Below are positions 1 through 5,597 of a stretch of 7,276 nt of DNA, one piece after another; within the stretch, counting starts at the first letter, position 1; every line of letters begins with the position of its first letter. The position numbers and the translations under genes are program-made. The notes beneath the pieces are model-generated. The model was not told the origin of the DNA, did no database searches, and saw only the letters and a program-made list of their open reading frames with translations. Source of the DNA: Candidatus Egerieicola pullicola (lineage in GTDB: Bacteria; Bacillota; Clostridia; Oscillospirales; Ruminococcaceae); assembly GCA_018712465.1 (NCBI GenBank), contig DVGY01000063.1, positions 1 through 7,276 of the forward strand. The letters are read 5' to 3'.

Positions 1-249
1 TCCTCCAGCGCAGGTTATGATGTCAGCGGACGGAGCAGTTCCTCCACCGTTACCTTCTCCATCGGTGGACAGGTTTTCGCCCGGTTTACCGTCAACTTCC
101 AGTCCGGCAGCGTCAGCAATACTTCTTTGAACACCGATCTGTTGGAAGAAGCGGAGGAGTCTTCCCAGGGCAGTTCCGGCACCGGTTCTCACACCAGTTC
201 CGGTACTGGCTCCAACACCAGCTCCACCACCTCGGAGACGGAAGAATAA
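1..249 (+). CDS. C-terminal end of a probable PASTA-type Ser/Thr protein kinase (PrkC-like), 5' end outside window
   Basis: An open frame runs from the first base to TAA at 247-249 and gives the last 82 residues of a protein. Residues about 14-36 of the fragment look like a short beta-rich stretch (STVTFSIGGQVFARFTVNF). After this comes a low-complexity tail rich in Ser, Thr, Gly and Glu with an 8-residue repeat and an acidic SETEE ending. There is no hydrophobic segment, so this is most likely an exposed extracellular end. The identity is inferred from position: in Bacillus and many Clostridia the gene just before rsgA is prkC, a membrane kinase with an intracellular kinase domain and extracellular PASTA repeats that sense peptidoglycan fragments. 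No kinase motif or clear PASTA repeat lies in this piece, so another surface protein is possible. The gap to rsgA is 82 bp with no convincing terminator, so co-transcription is plausible. Confidence 0.5.
   Translation, partial: SSSAGYDVSGRSSSSTVTFSIGGQVFARFTVNFQSGSVSNTSLNTDLLEEAEESSQGSSGTGSHTSSGTGSNTSSTTSETEE
172..219 (+). repeat. Two tandem 24-bp units in the kinase-like tail
   Basis: Bases 172-195 and 196-219 are two in-frame 24-bp units coding for SSGTGSHT and SSGTGSNT. They differ at six bases, four of which are synonymous third positions, and a partial third unit begins at 220. It is a low-complexity extracellular linker or tail, likely variable in length between strains. Confidence 0.75.
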
Positions 250-331
250 TCCAATATCACACAGTCAAAGCAGGCGGGATCGGTATGATTCCGTCTGTTG
301 TGGCATAGATAAGAAATAGAAAGGACACACC

Positions 332-1240
332 ATGACAAAGCAGCAGCAAGGCAGAATCCTCACCTCCCTGGGAGGATTTTATGAAGTGGCTCTTCCTTCC
401 GGGGAACGGTTGGAATGCCGGGCCAAGGGAAAGTTCCGCAAAGACCAGCAAAAACCCCTGGTGGGGGATTTGGTGACGGTGGAAGAGAATGAACAAGGAT
501 TGAGCATGGTCAGCGCCATCCTCCCTCGAAAAAATCAGTTGATTCGTCCGCCGTTGGCCAATTTGGACCAGTTGGTGCTGGTGACCAGTTTGGCAGATCC
601 CGCTCCCAACCGGTTGGTGCTGGATCAGCTCATCGCCGTGGCAGAGCACCAATCCATCGCTCCGGTAATCGTCTTTACCAAAGCAGACCTAGCAGATCCG
701 GAACCCATCTTTTCGGTGTACCAAAAGGCAGGCTTTCCCACCTTTGCTGTGCGGGAGGACCAGCCGGATACTGCCCAGCCCATTCGGGAAATGCTGAAAG
801 ATAAAATCAGCGCCTTTACCGGCAATACCGGGGTGGGAAAATCCACTTTGCTGAACCGGCTGTATCCTCAGTTTCAGCTGGATACCGGGGAGATCAGCAA
901 AAAATTAGGCCGAGGCCGGCACACCACTCGGCAGGTGATGCTGTACGCTCTCCCGGAAGGAGGTTACGCCGCAGATACTCCTGGCTTTTCCGCCATGGAT
1001 TTTCTCCGGTATGTCCCCATCCGCAAGGAGGAACTGGCGGACTGTTTCCGGGAATTTGCCCCCTATGTGAATGACTGCAAGTTCACCGGCTGTTCCCATA
1101 CGGTGGAAAAGGGCTGCGCTGTGTTGGCGGCGCTGGAAGCTGGAGAGATTGCCCCCTCCCGGCATGAGAGTTACTGCGAGCTGTACCGTCAAGCTCAGCA
1201 GATCAAGGATTGGCAGTGGAAGGAGGAGGAAAACCGATGA
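332..1240 (+). CDS. rsgA: Small ribosomal subunit biogenesis GTPase RsgA (YjeQ/CpgA/YloQ family)
   Basis: RsgA is a cytoplasmic circularly permuted GTPase that checks late maturation of the 30S subunit. The 302-residue length is normal. An OB-fold region occupies roughly residues 1-70. The GTPase motifs follow in permuted order: G4 TKAD at 116-119, the P-loop GNTGVGKST at 164-172, the switch segment GRGRHTTR near 193-200, and G3 DTPG at 215-218. The C-terminal zinc knuckle is intact with Cys249, Cys254, His256 and Cys262. The P-loop has Thr where many family members have Ser (GxSGVGKSS), a mild change. The ATG at 332 is preceded by AGAAAGGA at 318-325. The stop overlaps the thiN start (ATGA, 1237-1240), so the two genes are translationally coupled. 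Location after a kinase-like gene matches the prkC-rsgA order of Bacillus. Confidence 0.95.
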   Translation: MTKQQQGRILTSLGGFYEVALPSGERLECRAKGKFRKDQQKPLVGDLVTVEENEQGLSMVSAILPRKNQLIRPPLANLDQLVLVTSLADPAPNRLVLDQLIAVAEHQSIAPVIVFTKADLADPEPIFSVYQKAGFPTFAVREDQPDTAQPIREMLKDKISAFTGNTGVGKSTLLNRLYPQFQLDTGEISKKLGRGRHTTRQVMLYALPEGGYAADTPGFSAMDFLRYVPIRKEELADCFREFAPYVNDCKFTGCSHTVEKGCAVLAALEAGEIAPSRHESYCELYRQAQQIKDWQWKEEENR

Positions 1241-1857
1241 AACAGGCAGTGCTTCTGGCGGCAGGCCCCATTTCCCATCCGGAACAGTTAACGGTGCCTG
1301 AAGAGGCTTTTCTGGTCTGTGCCGATGCAGGATACCGCTATGCCCAGGCGCTGGGAAGGGAACCGGACTTGATTTTAGGGGATTTCGACTCTGCTCCTGC
1401 CCCGGATAGTCCGGCGGAACAGTTGACCTTCCCGGTGGAGAAAAACGACACCGACACCATGCTGGCCATGAAAGAATTGTACCGCCGTGGTTATGGGAAG
1501 CTCACTATCTACGGAGGCACCCATGGGCGGCTGGACCATACCTTTGCCAATTTTCAGAGCTTGAGTTGGGCAGCCCGTCATGGGATGGAGGTGGAATTGG
1601 TGGATGAAGTAAACCGGGTTCAGGTATTCCTCCCCGGCCGCTACACCATTCCCAAAGGGGATTACCAGCACTTCTCCCTTTTTTCTTTAAGCCCGGAAAC
1701 CAGGGGAGTCACCCTTACCGGGGCGTACTATCCCTGTGAAAACCTCACTCTATCCCGGCTGTTTCCCTTGGGGGTGAGCAATCATCTGGTGGAACAGGAA
1801 GCCATTTTAACCTTCACCGCTGGGGAATTGCTCTGCATTCAGTCCAAGGCAAGCTAA
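1237..1857 (+). CDS. thiN: Thiamine pyrophosphokinase (thiamine diphosphokinase)
   Basis: ThiN transfers pyrophosphate from ATP to thiamine to give thiamine diphosphate, in the cytoplasm. The 206-residue length is typical. Visible family motifs are LAAGPI near 7-12, the GDFDS metal/ATP-binding motif at 48-52, KNDTD at 69-73, GGTHGRLDH at 93-101 and the C-terminal GVSNHLVEQEA-like strand. The start is taken as ATG 1237, which overlaps the rsgA stop by 4 bp and has a strong AGGAGG at 1221-1226. An in-frame ATG at 1210 would add nine residues (MAVEGGGKP) lying inside rsgA and lacks its own site, so it was rejected. In B. subtilis rpe lies between rsgA and thiN; here the two genes abut directly. 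Confidence 0.93.
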   Translation: MKQAVLLAAGPISHPEQLTVPEEAFLVCADAGYRYAQALGREPDLILGDFDSAPAPDSPAEQLTFPVEKNDTDTMLAMKELYRRGYGKLTIYGGTHGRLDHTFANFQSLSWAARHGMEVELVDEVNRVQVFLPGRYTIPKGDYQHFSLFSLSPETRGVTLTGAYYPCENLTLSRLFPLGVSNHLVEQEAILTFTAGELLCIQSKAS

Positions 1858-1898
1858 TCACCCAAAGAAGAAAACTCCATATACTGATATTACAGGCA

Positions 1899-1934
1899 GG
1901 GAAGCGGCGGAAAATACCGCCCTTTTCCTTTCTC
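1899..1934 (+). terminator. Probable intrinsic terminator after thiN
   Basis: GGCGG (1906-1910) pairs with CCGCC (1917-1921) around the loop AAAATA. An outer stem, GGGAA (1899-1903) with TTTCC (1924-1928, one G-T pair), extends it across a 2x2 internal loop. A pyrimidine/T-rich stretch (TTTCTC) follows. The T-run is short, so termination may be partial, letting some transcripts read into the two small genes downstream. Confidence 0.55.
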
Positions 1935-1936
1935 CC

Positions 1937-1945
1937 AAAGGAGGG
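1937..1945 (+). promoter_or_regulatory. Ribosome binding site of the 50-codon membrane gene
   Basis: AAAGGAGGG at 1937-1945 is a near-perfect match to the 3' end of 16S rRNA, 6-7 bases before ATG 1952. This is the main evidence that the short frame is translated. The preceding CCTTT (1927-1931) could pair with AAAGG (1937-1941) and partly hide the site. Confidence 0.75.
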
Positions 1946-1951
1946 TCAGCC

Positions 1952-2104
1952 ATGCGGTTTCCGAAAAAAGGGAAGTGGAATCTGGGAGGGGCGGCTCTGG
2001 CAGCTGCCGGGATCCTTTGCTTTCTGCTTTACTTTCTGCGATGGATGTTGCCCTGGCTGGGGCTGATCTTTCTGATTGTGGGGATTGTCTGCCTGCTGCG
2101 GTAA
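1952..2104 (+). CDS. Small two-helix membrane protein, function unknown (50 aa), upstream of spoVM
   Basis: ATG 1952 to TAA 2102-2104 encodes 50 residues. The protein starts with a basic N-terminus (MRFPKKGKWN), followed by a hydrophobic helix at about residues 11-29, a short RWMLPW turn at 30-35, and a second hydrophobic helix at about 36-49 ending in Arg50. This predicts a helical hairpin with both ends in the cytoplasm. A near-perfect ribosome binding site precedes it, and only 15 bp separate its stop from the start of the SpoVM-like gene, so the two are probably co-transcribed. I do not recognise a named family. Given its partner, a role at the forespore outer membrane during sporulation is a reasonable inference, but nothing in the sequence proves it. 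Confidence 0.72.
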   Translation: MRFPKKGKWNLGGAALAAAGILCFLLYFLRWMLPWLGLIFLIVGIVCLLR

Positions 2105-2106
2105 CG

Positions 2107-2113
2107 AGGAGGG
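2107..2113 (+). promoter_or_regulatory. Ribosome binding site of the spoVM-like gene
   Basis: AGGAGGG at 2107-2113 begins 3 bases after the stop of the preceding gene and lies 6 bases before the GTG start at 2120. It fixes GTG as the start codon and supports real translation of the 23-codon frame. Confidence 0.75.
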
Positions 2114-2119
2114 AGTTTG

Positions 2120-2191
2120 GTGAAGGTCGTGGTAGTGCGCAGCCCCCGGTTTCTGCGGGGGATTTTAAAGGCCATCTTTCATTTGGACTAG
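2120..2191 (+). CDS. spoVM: Stage V sporulation protein M (SpoVM) homologue, 23 aa
   Basis: GTG 2120 to TAG 2189-2191 encodes a 23-residue peptide, too short for standard gene finding. From memory, B. subtilis SpoVM is 26 residues and begins MKFYTIKLPKFLGGIVRAML. Here residues 1-10 are MKVVVVRSPR and 11-20 are FLRGILKAIF, aligning without gaps. Met1, Lys2, Pro9, Phe11, Leu12, Gly14, Ile15 and Ala18 are shared, and Lys/Arg positions 7, 10 and 17 stay basic. Pro9 is the residue known to be important for recognising the curved forespore membrane. In Bacillus this amphipathic helix binds the outer forespore membrane and anchors the coat ATPase SpoIVA. Position also fits: B. subtilis spoVM lies just after thiN. 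An AGGAGGG site precedes the GTG, and a terminator follows. The tail is three residues shorter than in Bacillus. Confidence 0.88.
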   Translation: MKVVVVRSPRFLRGILKAIFHLD

Positions 2192-2208
2192 GAAAACGGG
2201 AAAGGGCG

Positions 2209-2229
2209 GCGCAGCATTGCTGCGCTTTT
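2209..2229 (+). terminator. Intrinsic terminator after spoVM
   Basis: GCGCAGC (2209-2215) pairs perfectly with GCTGCGC (2219-2225) around a 3-base loop and is followed by TTTT (2226-2229). It closes the small sporulation transcript just before the promoter of the next gene. Confidence 0.8.
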
Positions 2230-2257
2230 GCCTTATTCTGGACAAGTATGGTAAAAT
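2228..2257 (+). promoter_or_regulatory. Probable extended -10 promoter of the flavin reductase-like gene
   Basis: TAAAAT at 2252-2257 is preceded by TGG, making an extended -10 element (TGNTAAAAT). A partial -35, TTGCCT at 2228-2233, lies 18 bp upstream. It sits right after the terminator of the preceding unit and about 27 bp before the ATG, so an independent transcript is likely. Confidence 0.55.
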
Positions 2258-2283
2258 GAAGAAAAAGCACGGGAGGGTTTTCC

Positions 2284-2931
2284 ATGAAAATTGAAATCAG
2301 CCAAAATTTCCCCTCATACTTCCAGCCTGCTTATCCGGAGGAATTTGAATTGTTTCACCATTTTGAGGTTACCGCAGGAATCCCCACTCCTCTGTTTGCC
2401 ATTACTACTTGGAAGGAAAACGGGAAGCCAAACGTTTGCTTTCACGCATGGAGCTGTTTTCATGGGGATAACACCGCTTTTTTTGCGGTCATGGGCAACC
2501 TGTTCCAGCACACTCATACTTACGCTAATATCCGGCGAGAAGAGTGTTTTGGTATCAATTTCCTTCCCATCAGCGCTTATGATTCTTTGGTGAATACCAT
2601 TCATCAAAATGAGATGGAGACCGATGAGTTTGCCGCAGGTGGATTTACTCTGGTCAAGGCCAAAACCATCCATGCCCCCATCATAAAAGAAGCCTTTCTC
2701 AATTTGGAGTGCACTTTAAAAGAAATCCAGGATCTCAGCGGGGCCGGGATTACCGCTATGGTGATTGGTCAGGTACAGCATGCTTGGGTGGAGCGGGACT
2801 ATGCCCAAGGGGATAAAAAGCGTTATGGCAAGGACGGTTATATGCTGCTGGTTCCAGCTCCCCAAGATTTGATTACCGGACAGCCAGGGCAGTCTGCTAT
2901 TGCCACTATGAATATTGAAAAATTGGATTGA
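2284..2931 (+). CDS. Flavin reductase-like / FMN-binding split-barrel protein (flavoredoxin type)
   Basis: The 215-residue soluble protein has the look of the flavin reductase-like split-barrel family. An early strand GIPTPLFAITTW (32-43) is followed by KPNVCFHAWSCFHGDNTAFFAVM (48-70), the segment that in relatives packs against FMN. Then comes the H-T-YANIRREECFGINF stretch (76-93), matching the common 'T-NI-...F-VN' pattern. Relatives bind FMN and either reduce free flavin with NAD(P)H or act as small electron carriers. Which of these applies here, and the partner, cannot be read from sequence. GGGAGGG at 2271-2277 precedes the ATG. It is flanked by terminators and is not in an operon. It is unlikely to be functionally linked to the sporulation genes before it or the convergent metal transporter after it. 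Confidence 0.75.
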   Translation: MKIEISQNFPSYFQPAYPEEFELFHHFEVTAGIPTPLFAITTWKENGKPNVCFHAWSCFHGDNTAFFAVMGNLFQHTHTYANIRREECFGINFLPISAYDSLVNTIHQNEMETDEFAAGGFTLVKAKTIHAPIIKEAFLNLECTLKEIQDLSGAGITAMVIGQVQHAWVERDYAQGDKKRYGKDGYMLLVPAPQDLITGQPGQSAIATMNIEKLD

Positions 2932-2950
2932 CTTGGATGCAACACAATAA

Positions 2951-2996
2951 AATTCCGGCGCCTCTCCCGAGTTTAGGAGAAACGCCGGATTCTTTT
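2951..2996. terminator. Bidirectional intrinsic terminator between convergent genes
   Basis: TCCGGCG (2954-2960) pairs with CGCCGGA (2983-2989). Inside, after a CC/AA internal loop, TCTCC (2963-2967) pairs with GGAGA (2976-2980) around an 8-base loop. TTCTTTTT follows on the + strand, and AATTTTATTG follows on the - strand. The hairpin can therefore end both the flavin reductase-like transcript and the metal-transport operon transcript. Confidence 0.88.
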
Positions 2997-3009
2997 TGTC
3001 TCTTTTCCT

Positions 3010-3840
3010 TTAGGCGGATCGTTTGACTCCCCGCAGCGCTCCTGCCACGCAGCAAAGCAGGAACACCACCAGATCTGCAATCACCACTGTGGCTCCGGTG
3101 GGGGTGTTGAACAGGTAGGACACCAAAAGTCCCACTAAAAAGCAGAACACCGAAATGCAGGCTGCCAGGATCATAACGCTTTTAAAGCTTTTGCACACCC
3201 GCATGGCGGAAAGAGCAGGGAAGATAATCAAAGCGGAGATCAAAAGCGCCCCCATCATCCGCATCCCCAGCACAATGGTCACGGCGGTGAGCACTGCAAT
3301 CAGAACATTGTAGGCCCCGGTGTGAATGCCGGTGGCTCGGGCAAAACTTTCGTCGAAGGTCACCGCAAAGATTCGGCTGTAACACAGCAAGAACAGGATC
3401 AGCACCACCACCGACAGTCCCACAGAAAGTACTACGTCCGCGTCGCTCATGGCTAAAATACTGCCGAAGAGGTAGTTGTTCACATCGGTGTTCATCCCGC
3501 TGGTGAGGGACACTGCCATAACGCCGATGGCTAGAGAGCTGGTGGAGATTAGGGCGATGGCGGAATCGCCTTTTAGTTTTCGGCTTTCGCTGATTCGCAG
3601 CAGGAAAAAGGCAGCGATGATTACCACCGGCACTGCCACCACCAAGGGCGCCCAGTTCATTACGGCGGCCAAAGCCAAGGCTCCAAACCCCACATGACTC
3701 AGCCCGTCTCCGATCATGGCGTAGCGTTTCAGCACCAAGCTTACTCCCAGCAGGGCGGCACAGAGGCTGATTAGCAGCCCTACCACCAATGCGCGGGTCA
3801 AAAAGGTGTAGGAAAACATAGCGGTAATGGCTTCAAGCAT
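3010..3840 (-). CDS. znuB: Zinc/manganese-type ABC transporter, membrane permease (ZnuB-like)
   Basis: This is the membrane subunit of a metal importer of the ABC-3 permease family, 276 residues, the usual length. Eight to nine hydrophobic helices are visible, starting at about residue 14. Family landmarks are IGDGLSHVGFGALALA (43-58), KGDSAIALISTSSLAIGVM (90-108), NNYLFGSILAMS (121-132), the FDESFARATG stretch (162-171) that likely contacts the ATPase, and NTPTGATVVI (245-254). ATG at 3840-3838 overlaps the ATPase gene's stop by 8 bp and has AGGAGG at 3849-3854 (minus strand) inside that gene, so the two are translationally coupled. It is the last gene of the operon and ends just before the bidirectional terminator. 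Zinc is favoured over manganese from the His-rich partner protein, but sequence cannot settle the metal. Confidence 0.9.
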   Translation of the reverse strand: MLEAITAMFSYTFLTRALVVGLLISLCAALLGVSLVLKRYAMIGDGLSHVGFGALALAAVMNWAPLVVAVPVVIIAAFFLLRISESRKLKGDSAIALISTSSLAIGVMAVSLTSGMNTDVNNYLFGSILAMSDADVVLSVGLSVVVLILFLLCYSRIFAVTFDESFARATGIHTGAYNVLIAVLTAVTIVLGMRMMGALLISALIIFPALSAMRVCKSFKSVMILAACISVFCFLVGLLVSYLFNTPTGATVVIADLVVFLLCCVAGALRGVKRSA

Positions 3841-4543
3841 GGCTGTGACCTCCTTTTAAAAATTCCTGTCCTGCCGGACTGTTGACGTAGTCCTTGGCGG
3901 TGCCGAAAAACAACGGCCGATGACGGAGATGGAGGATGTGGCTGGCCTGGTCAATGGCCGCCCGGATGTCGTGGCTGACCATAATAATGGTAATCCCTTC
4001 CTTGTTTAGGGAAGAGATGATTTTGTAAAATTCCGCAGTAGCCATGGGATCCAACCCTGCCACCGGTTCGTCCAGCAGCAGCAGCTTTTCGGTGGCGCAG
4101 AGAGCCCGTGCCAACAGTACCCGCTGCTGCTGTCCACCGGACAGTTCCCGGTAGCACTTTTTTTTCAGCTCTGCTACTCCCATCCGGTGGAGGTTGTCCT
4201 CCGCCCGGTATTTTTCCGCCCGGTTGTAGTAAGGCCGCCATCCCCGGCGGTTGAGGCAGCCAGACAAGGTGACTTCAAACACCGATGCCGGGAAATCCCG
4301 CTGGAGAGTGGTTTGCTGGGGAAGATAGCCGATTTGGTTTTGCTTTAACTGGTCGCCGAAGGTAATGCTTCCTTTATTTACTGTTTTCAGGCCTAAAATA
4401 CTTTTCATTAAAGTGGACTTGCCGGAGCCGTTTTCTCCCACGATGCAGAGGTAATCCCCGGCGTGGACGGTAAAGCTCAGATCCTCCACCACTACTTGTC
4501 CTTCGTAGGACAACACCAAATCCTTGCAGGTAATCAAAGCCAT
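3833..4543 (-). CDS. znuC: Zinc/manganese-type ABC transporter, ATP-binding subunit (ZnuC-like)
   Basis: This is the cytoplasmic ATPase powering the metal importer, 236 residues. All catalytic motifs are intact: Walker A GENGSGKST at 36-44, Q-loop glutamine around 76-77 (YLPQQ), signature LSGGQQQ at 134-140, Walker B LLLLDEP with catalytic Glu159, D-loop GLDP at 163-166, and H-loop His191 in MVSHD. ATG at 4543-4541 directly follows the binding-protein stop with no spacer (TAAATG), and AGGAGG at 4555-4560 lies within the end of that gene, so expression is coupled. The C-terminus GGHSHA carries two histidines, a small feature seen in some metal-related proteins, with no proven role here. Confidence 0.92.
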   Translation of the reverse strand: MALITCKDLVLSYEGQVVVEDLSFTVHAGDYLCIVGENGSGKSTLMKSILGLKTVNKGSITFGDQLKQNQIGYLPQQTTLQRDFPASVFEVTLSGCLNRRGWRPYYNRAEKYRAEDNLHRMGVAELKKKCYRELSGGQQQRVLLARALCATEKLLLLDEPVAGLDPMATAEFYKIISSLNKEGITIIMVSHDIRAAIDQASHILHLRHRPLFFGTAKDYVNSPAGQEFLKGGHSHA

Positions 4544-5506
4544 TTAGTTTAACGCCTCCTTTAAGGAATTCACATTGCGCTCCATCAGGGAAAGGTAGGT
4601 CTCCCCGGCATTGAAATCGTCCCGGGTGATGTTGTGGCAGGTGTAGAAGGTTTCCACCTTGGCCCCCGAGGAATCAGCGATGCTTCGGGCAATGTTGCCG
4701 TTGCTCAGTTCGATCTGATACACCACCGGCACCTGTTCTTCCCGGACTAGGTCAATGAGCCGGGCCACAGTGGCGGCGCTGGGCTCTGTTTCCGAAGCAC
4801 AGCCGGGAAACGCAGCGTAGTAGTTGAGTCCGTATTCCCGGACAAAATAAAGCAGGGGGAACCGGTCTCCGAAAATCAAGGTGTCCCGGCTGGCACTGCC
4901 GATGACTTCCCGAAAGTCTTGATCCAACTCTTCCAACTGTTCCAGATAGGCGGCAGTGTTTTGCCGGTAGATCTGGGCGTTGGATGGGTCGATGTCACAT
5001 AAAGCGTCGCAGATGGCCTGGGTGATGAGCATAGCATTTTTGGGGCTGGTCCAAACGTGCTCGTCATATTCTTCTTCGTGGAGATGGGTCGCCTCTCCAT
5101 CTTCGTGGCTGTGCTCCTCTGGGTTTTCCAACACTGAATCAGTGTCCTCCTCCAGAGGATCCACCAGATCCATCAGGGAAAGGATTACCATGTGAGAGGT
5201 ATCCATTCCTTCCAGCACGTCTTCAATCCAGGCGTCGCTTTCCCCTCCTACGTAAATGAAAAGGTCGCAGTTTTGGATGGCGATGATGTCCTGAGGGGTA
5301 GGCTCGTAGGAATGGACTTCCTGCCCGGGGCGGAGCAGCATAGTCAAATCATCGCTGCTTCCCATCACCTGCCGGGCAAAATCATATTGAGGGAAGATGG
5401 TGGCTACCACGCTGAGTCCCTCTTCTTGCTTGGCGGGGACGGAACAGCCGCAAAGGGCGCCCAGCAGCAGCACTCCTGCCAACAGCAGGGATAACAGTCG
5501 TTTCAA
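4544..5506 (-). CDS. znuA: Metal ABC transporter substrate-binding lipoprotein (ZnuA/AdcA-like)
   Basis: This membrane-anchored extracellular protein captures Zn (or Mn) and hands it to the permease. The 320 residues begin with a lipoprotein signal peptide (MKRLLSLLLAGVLLLGALCG) and probable lipobox Cys21. Family motifs include VVATIFPQYDFARQV (33-47), PGQEVHSYEPTPQD with likely ligand His65, an acidic His-rich loop (about 120-149) carrying several His, and DEHVWTSPKNA with likely ligand His150. At the usual third-ligand site (typically an FHxAF-type motif) the protein reads IFGDRFPLLYF, with Gly213 in place of His. His291 in YTCHNITRDDF is a possible substitute. The start is TTG 5506-5504, with CAGGAG at 5518-5523 about 11 bases upstream and the signal peptide beginning directly after it. 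It is the first gene of a three-gene operon. Confidence 0.9.
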   Translation of the reverse strand: MKRLLSLLLAGVLLLGALCGCSVPAKQEEGLSVVATIFPQYDFARQVMGSSDDLTMLLRPGQEVHSYEPTPQDIIAIQNCDLFIYVGGESDAWIEDVLEGMDTSHMVILSLMDLVDPLEEDTDSVLENPEEHSHEDGEATHLHEEEYDEHVWTSPKNAMLITQAICDALCDIDPSNAQIYRQNTAAYLEQLEELDQDFREVIGSASRDTLIFGDRFPLLYFVREYGLNYYAAFPGCASETEPSAATVARLIDLVREEQVPVVYQIELSNGNIARSIADSSGAKVETFYTCHNITRDDFNAGETYLSLMERNVNSLKEALN

Positions 5507-5517
5507 ATTGTTGTTCG

Positions 5518-5523
5518 CTCCTG
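5518..5523 (-). promoter_or_regulatory. Ribosome binding site deciding the TTG start of the binding-protein gene
   Basis: On the minus strand CAGGAG at 5523-5518 lies 11 bases before TTG 5506. No ATG or GTG is better placed, and the signal peptide begins at this TTG. Spacing is slightly long, so initiation may be moderate. Confidence 0.55.
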
Positions 5524-5543
5524 TCTGAATTTGAGACTAAATT

Positions 5544-5558
5544 TGAGAACTATTCTCA
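5544..5558. promoter_or_regulatory. Candidate Fur-family (Zur/Fur) operator of the metal-transport operon
   Basis: TGAGAACTATTCTCA is an inverted repeat (TGAGAA-N3-TTCTCA). It fits the 7-1-7 architecture of Fur-family boxes, with one mismatched pair next to the centre. It lies about 5-19 bases downstream of the predicted transcription start of the metal-transport operon, where a bound repressor would block initiation. Zur sensing zinc is the likeliest regulator because the operon imports a Zur-type metal; Fur or PerR cannot be excluded. A partial extra copy of the half-site (AATTTGAGA, 5528-5536) lies next to it in direct orientation. Confidence 0.65.
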
Positions 5559-5569
5559 TTTTTTATGCT

Positions 5570-5597
5570 ATTATACCACGGGGGAAGAAAATGTCAA
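5570..5597 (-). promoter_or_regulatory. Sigma-A promoter of the metal-transport operon
   Basis: On the minus strand, TTGACA (5597-5592) and TATAAT (5575-5570) are both perfect consensus, separated by 16 bp. A TGG just before the -10 adds an extended -10 element. The predicted transcription start is near 5563, giving a 5' leader of about 57 bases. Such a strong promoter fits a gene set held off by a repressor until metal is scarce. Confidence 0.85.

Noticed and set aside
172..219. Tandem 24-bp units as a possible CRISPR or regulatory repeat
   Set aside because: They are in frame, encode a Ser/Gly/Thr linker, and differ mostly at third codon positions, so they are protein low-complexity repeats.
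250..331. Possible promoter or terminator before rsgA
   Set aside because: No convincing -35/-10 pair or hairpin with T-run was found in these 82 bases.
257..1192. Open frames on the minus strand under rsgA (131, 73 and 95 residues)
   Set aside because: They lie opposite a clearly conserved GTPase, have no family resemblance or ribosome sites, and show compositions typical of antisense frames.
1890..2285. 131-residue minus-strand frame and 94-residue plus-strand frame over the small-gene region
   Set aside because: Both are low-complexity, lack ribosome sites and have no recognisable domains. The plus-strand frame is out of frame with the two well-supported small genes it covers.
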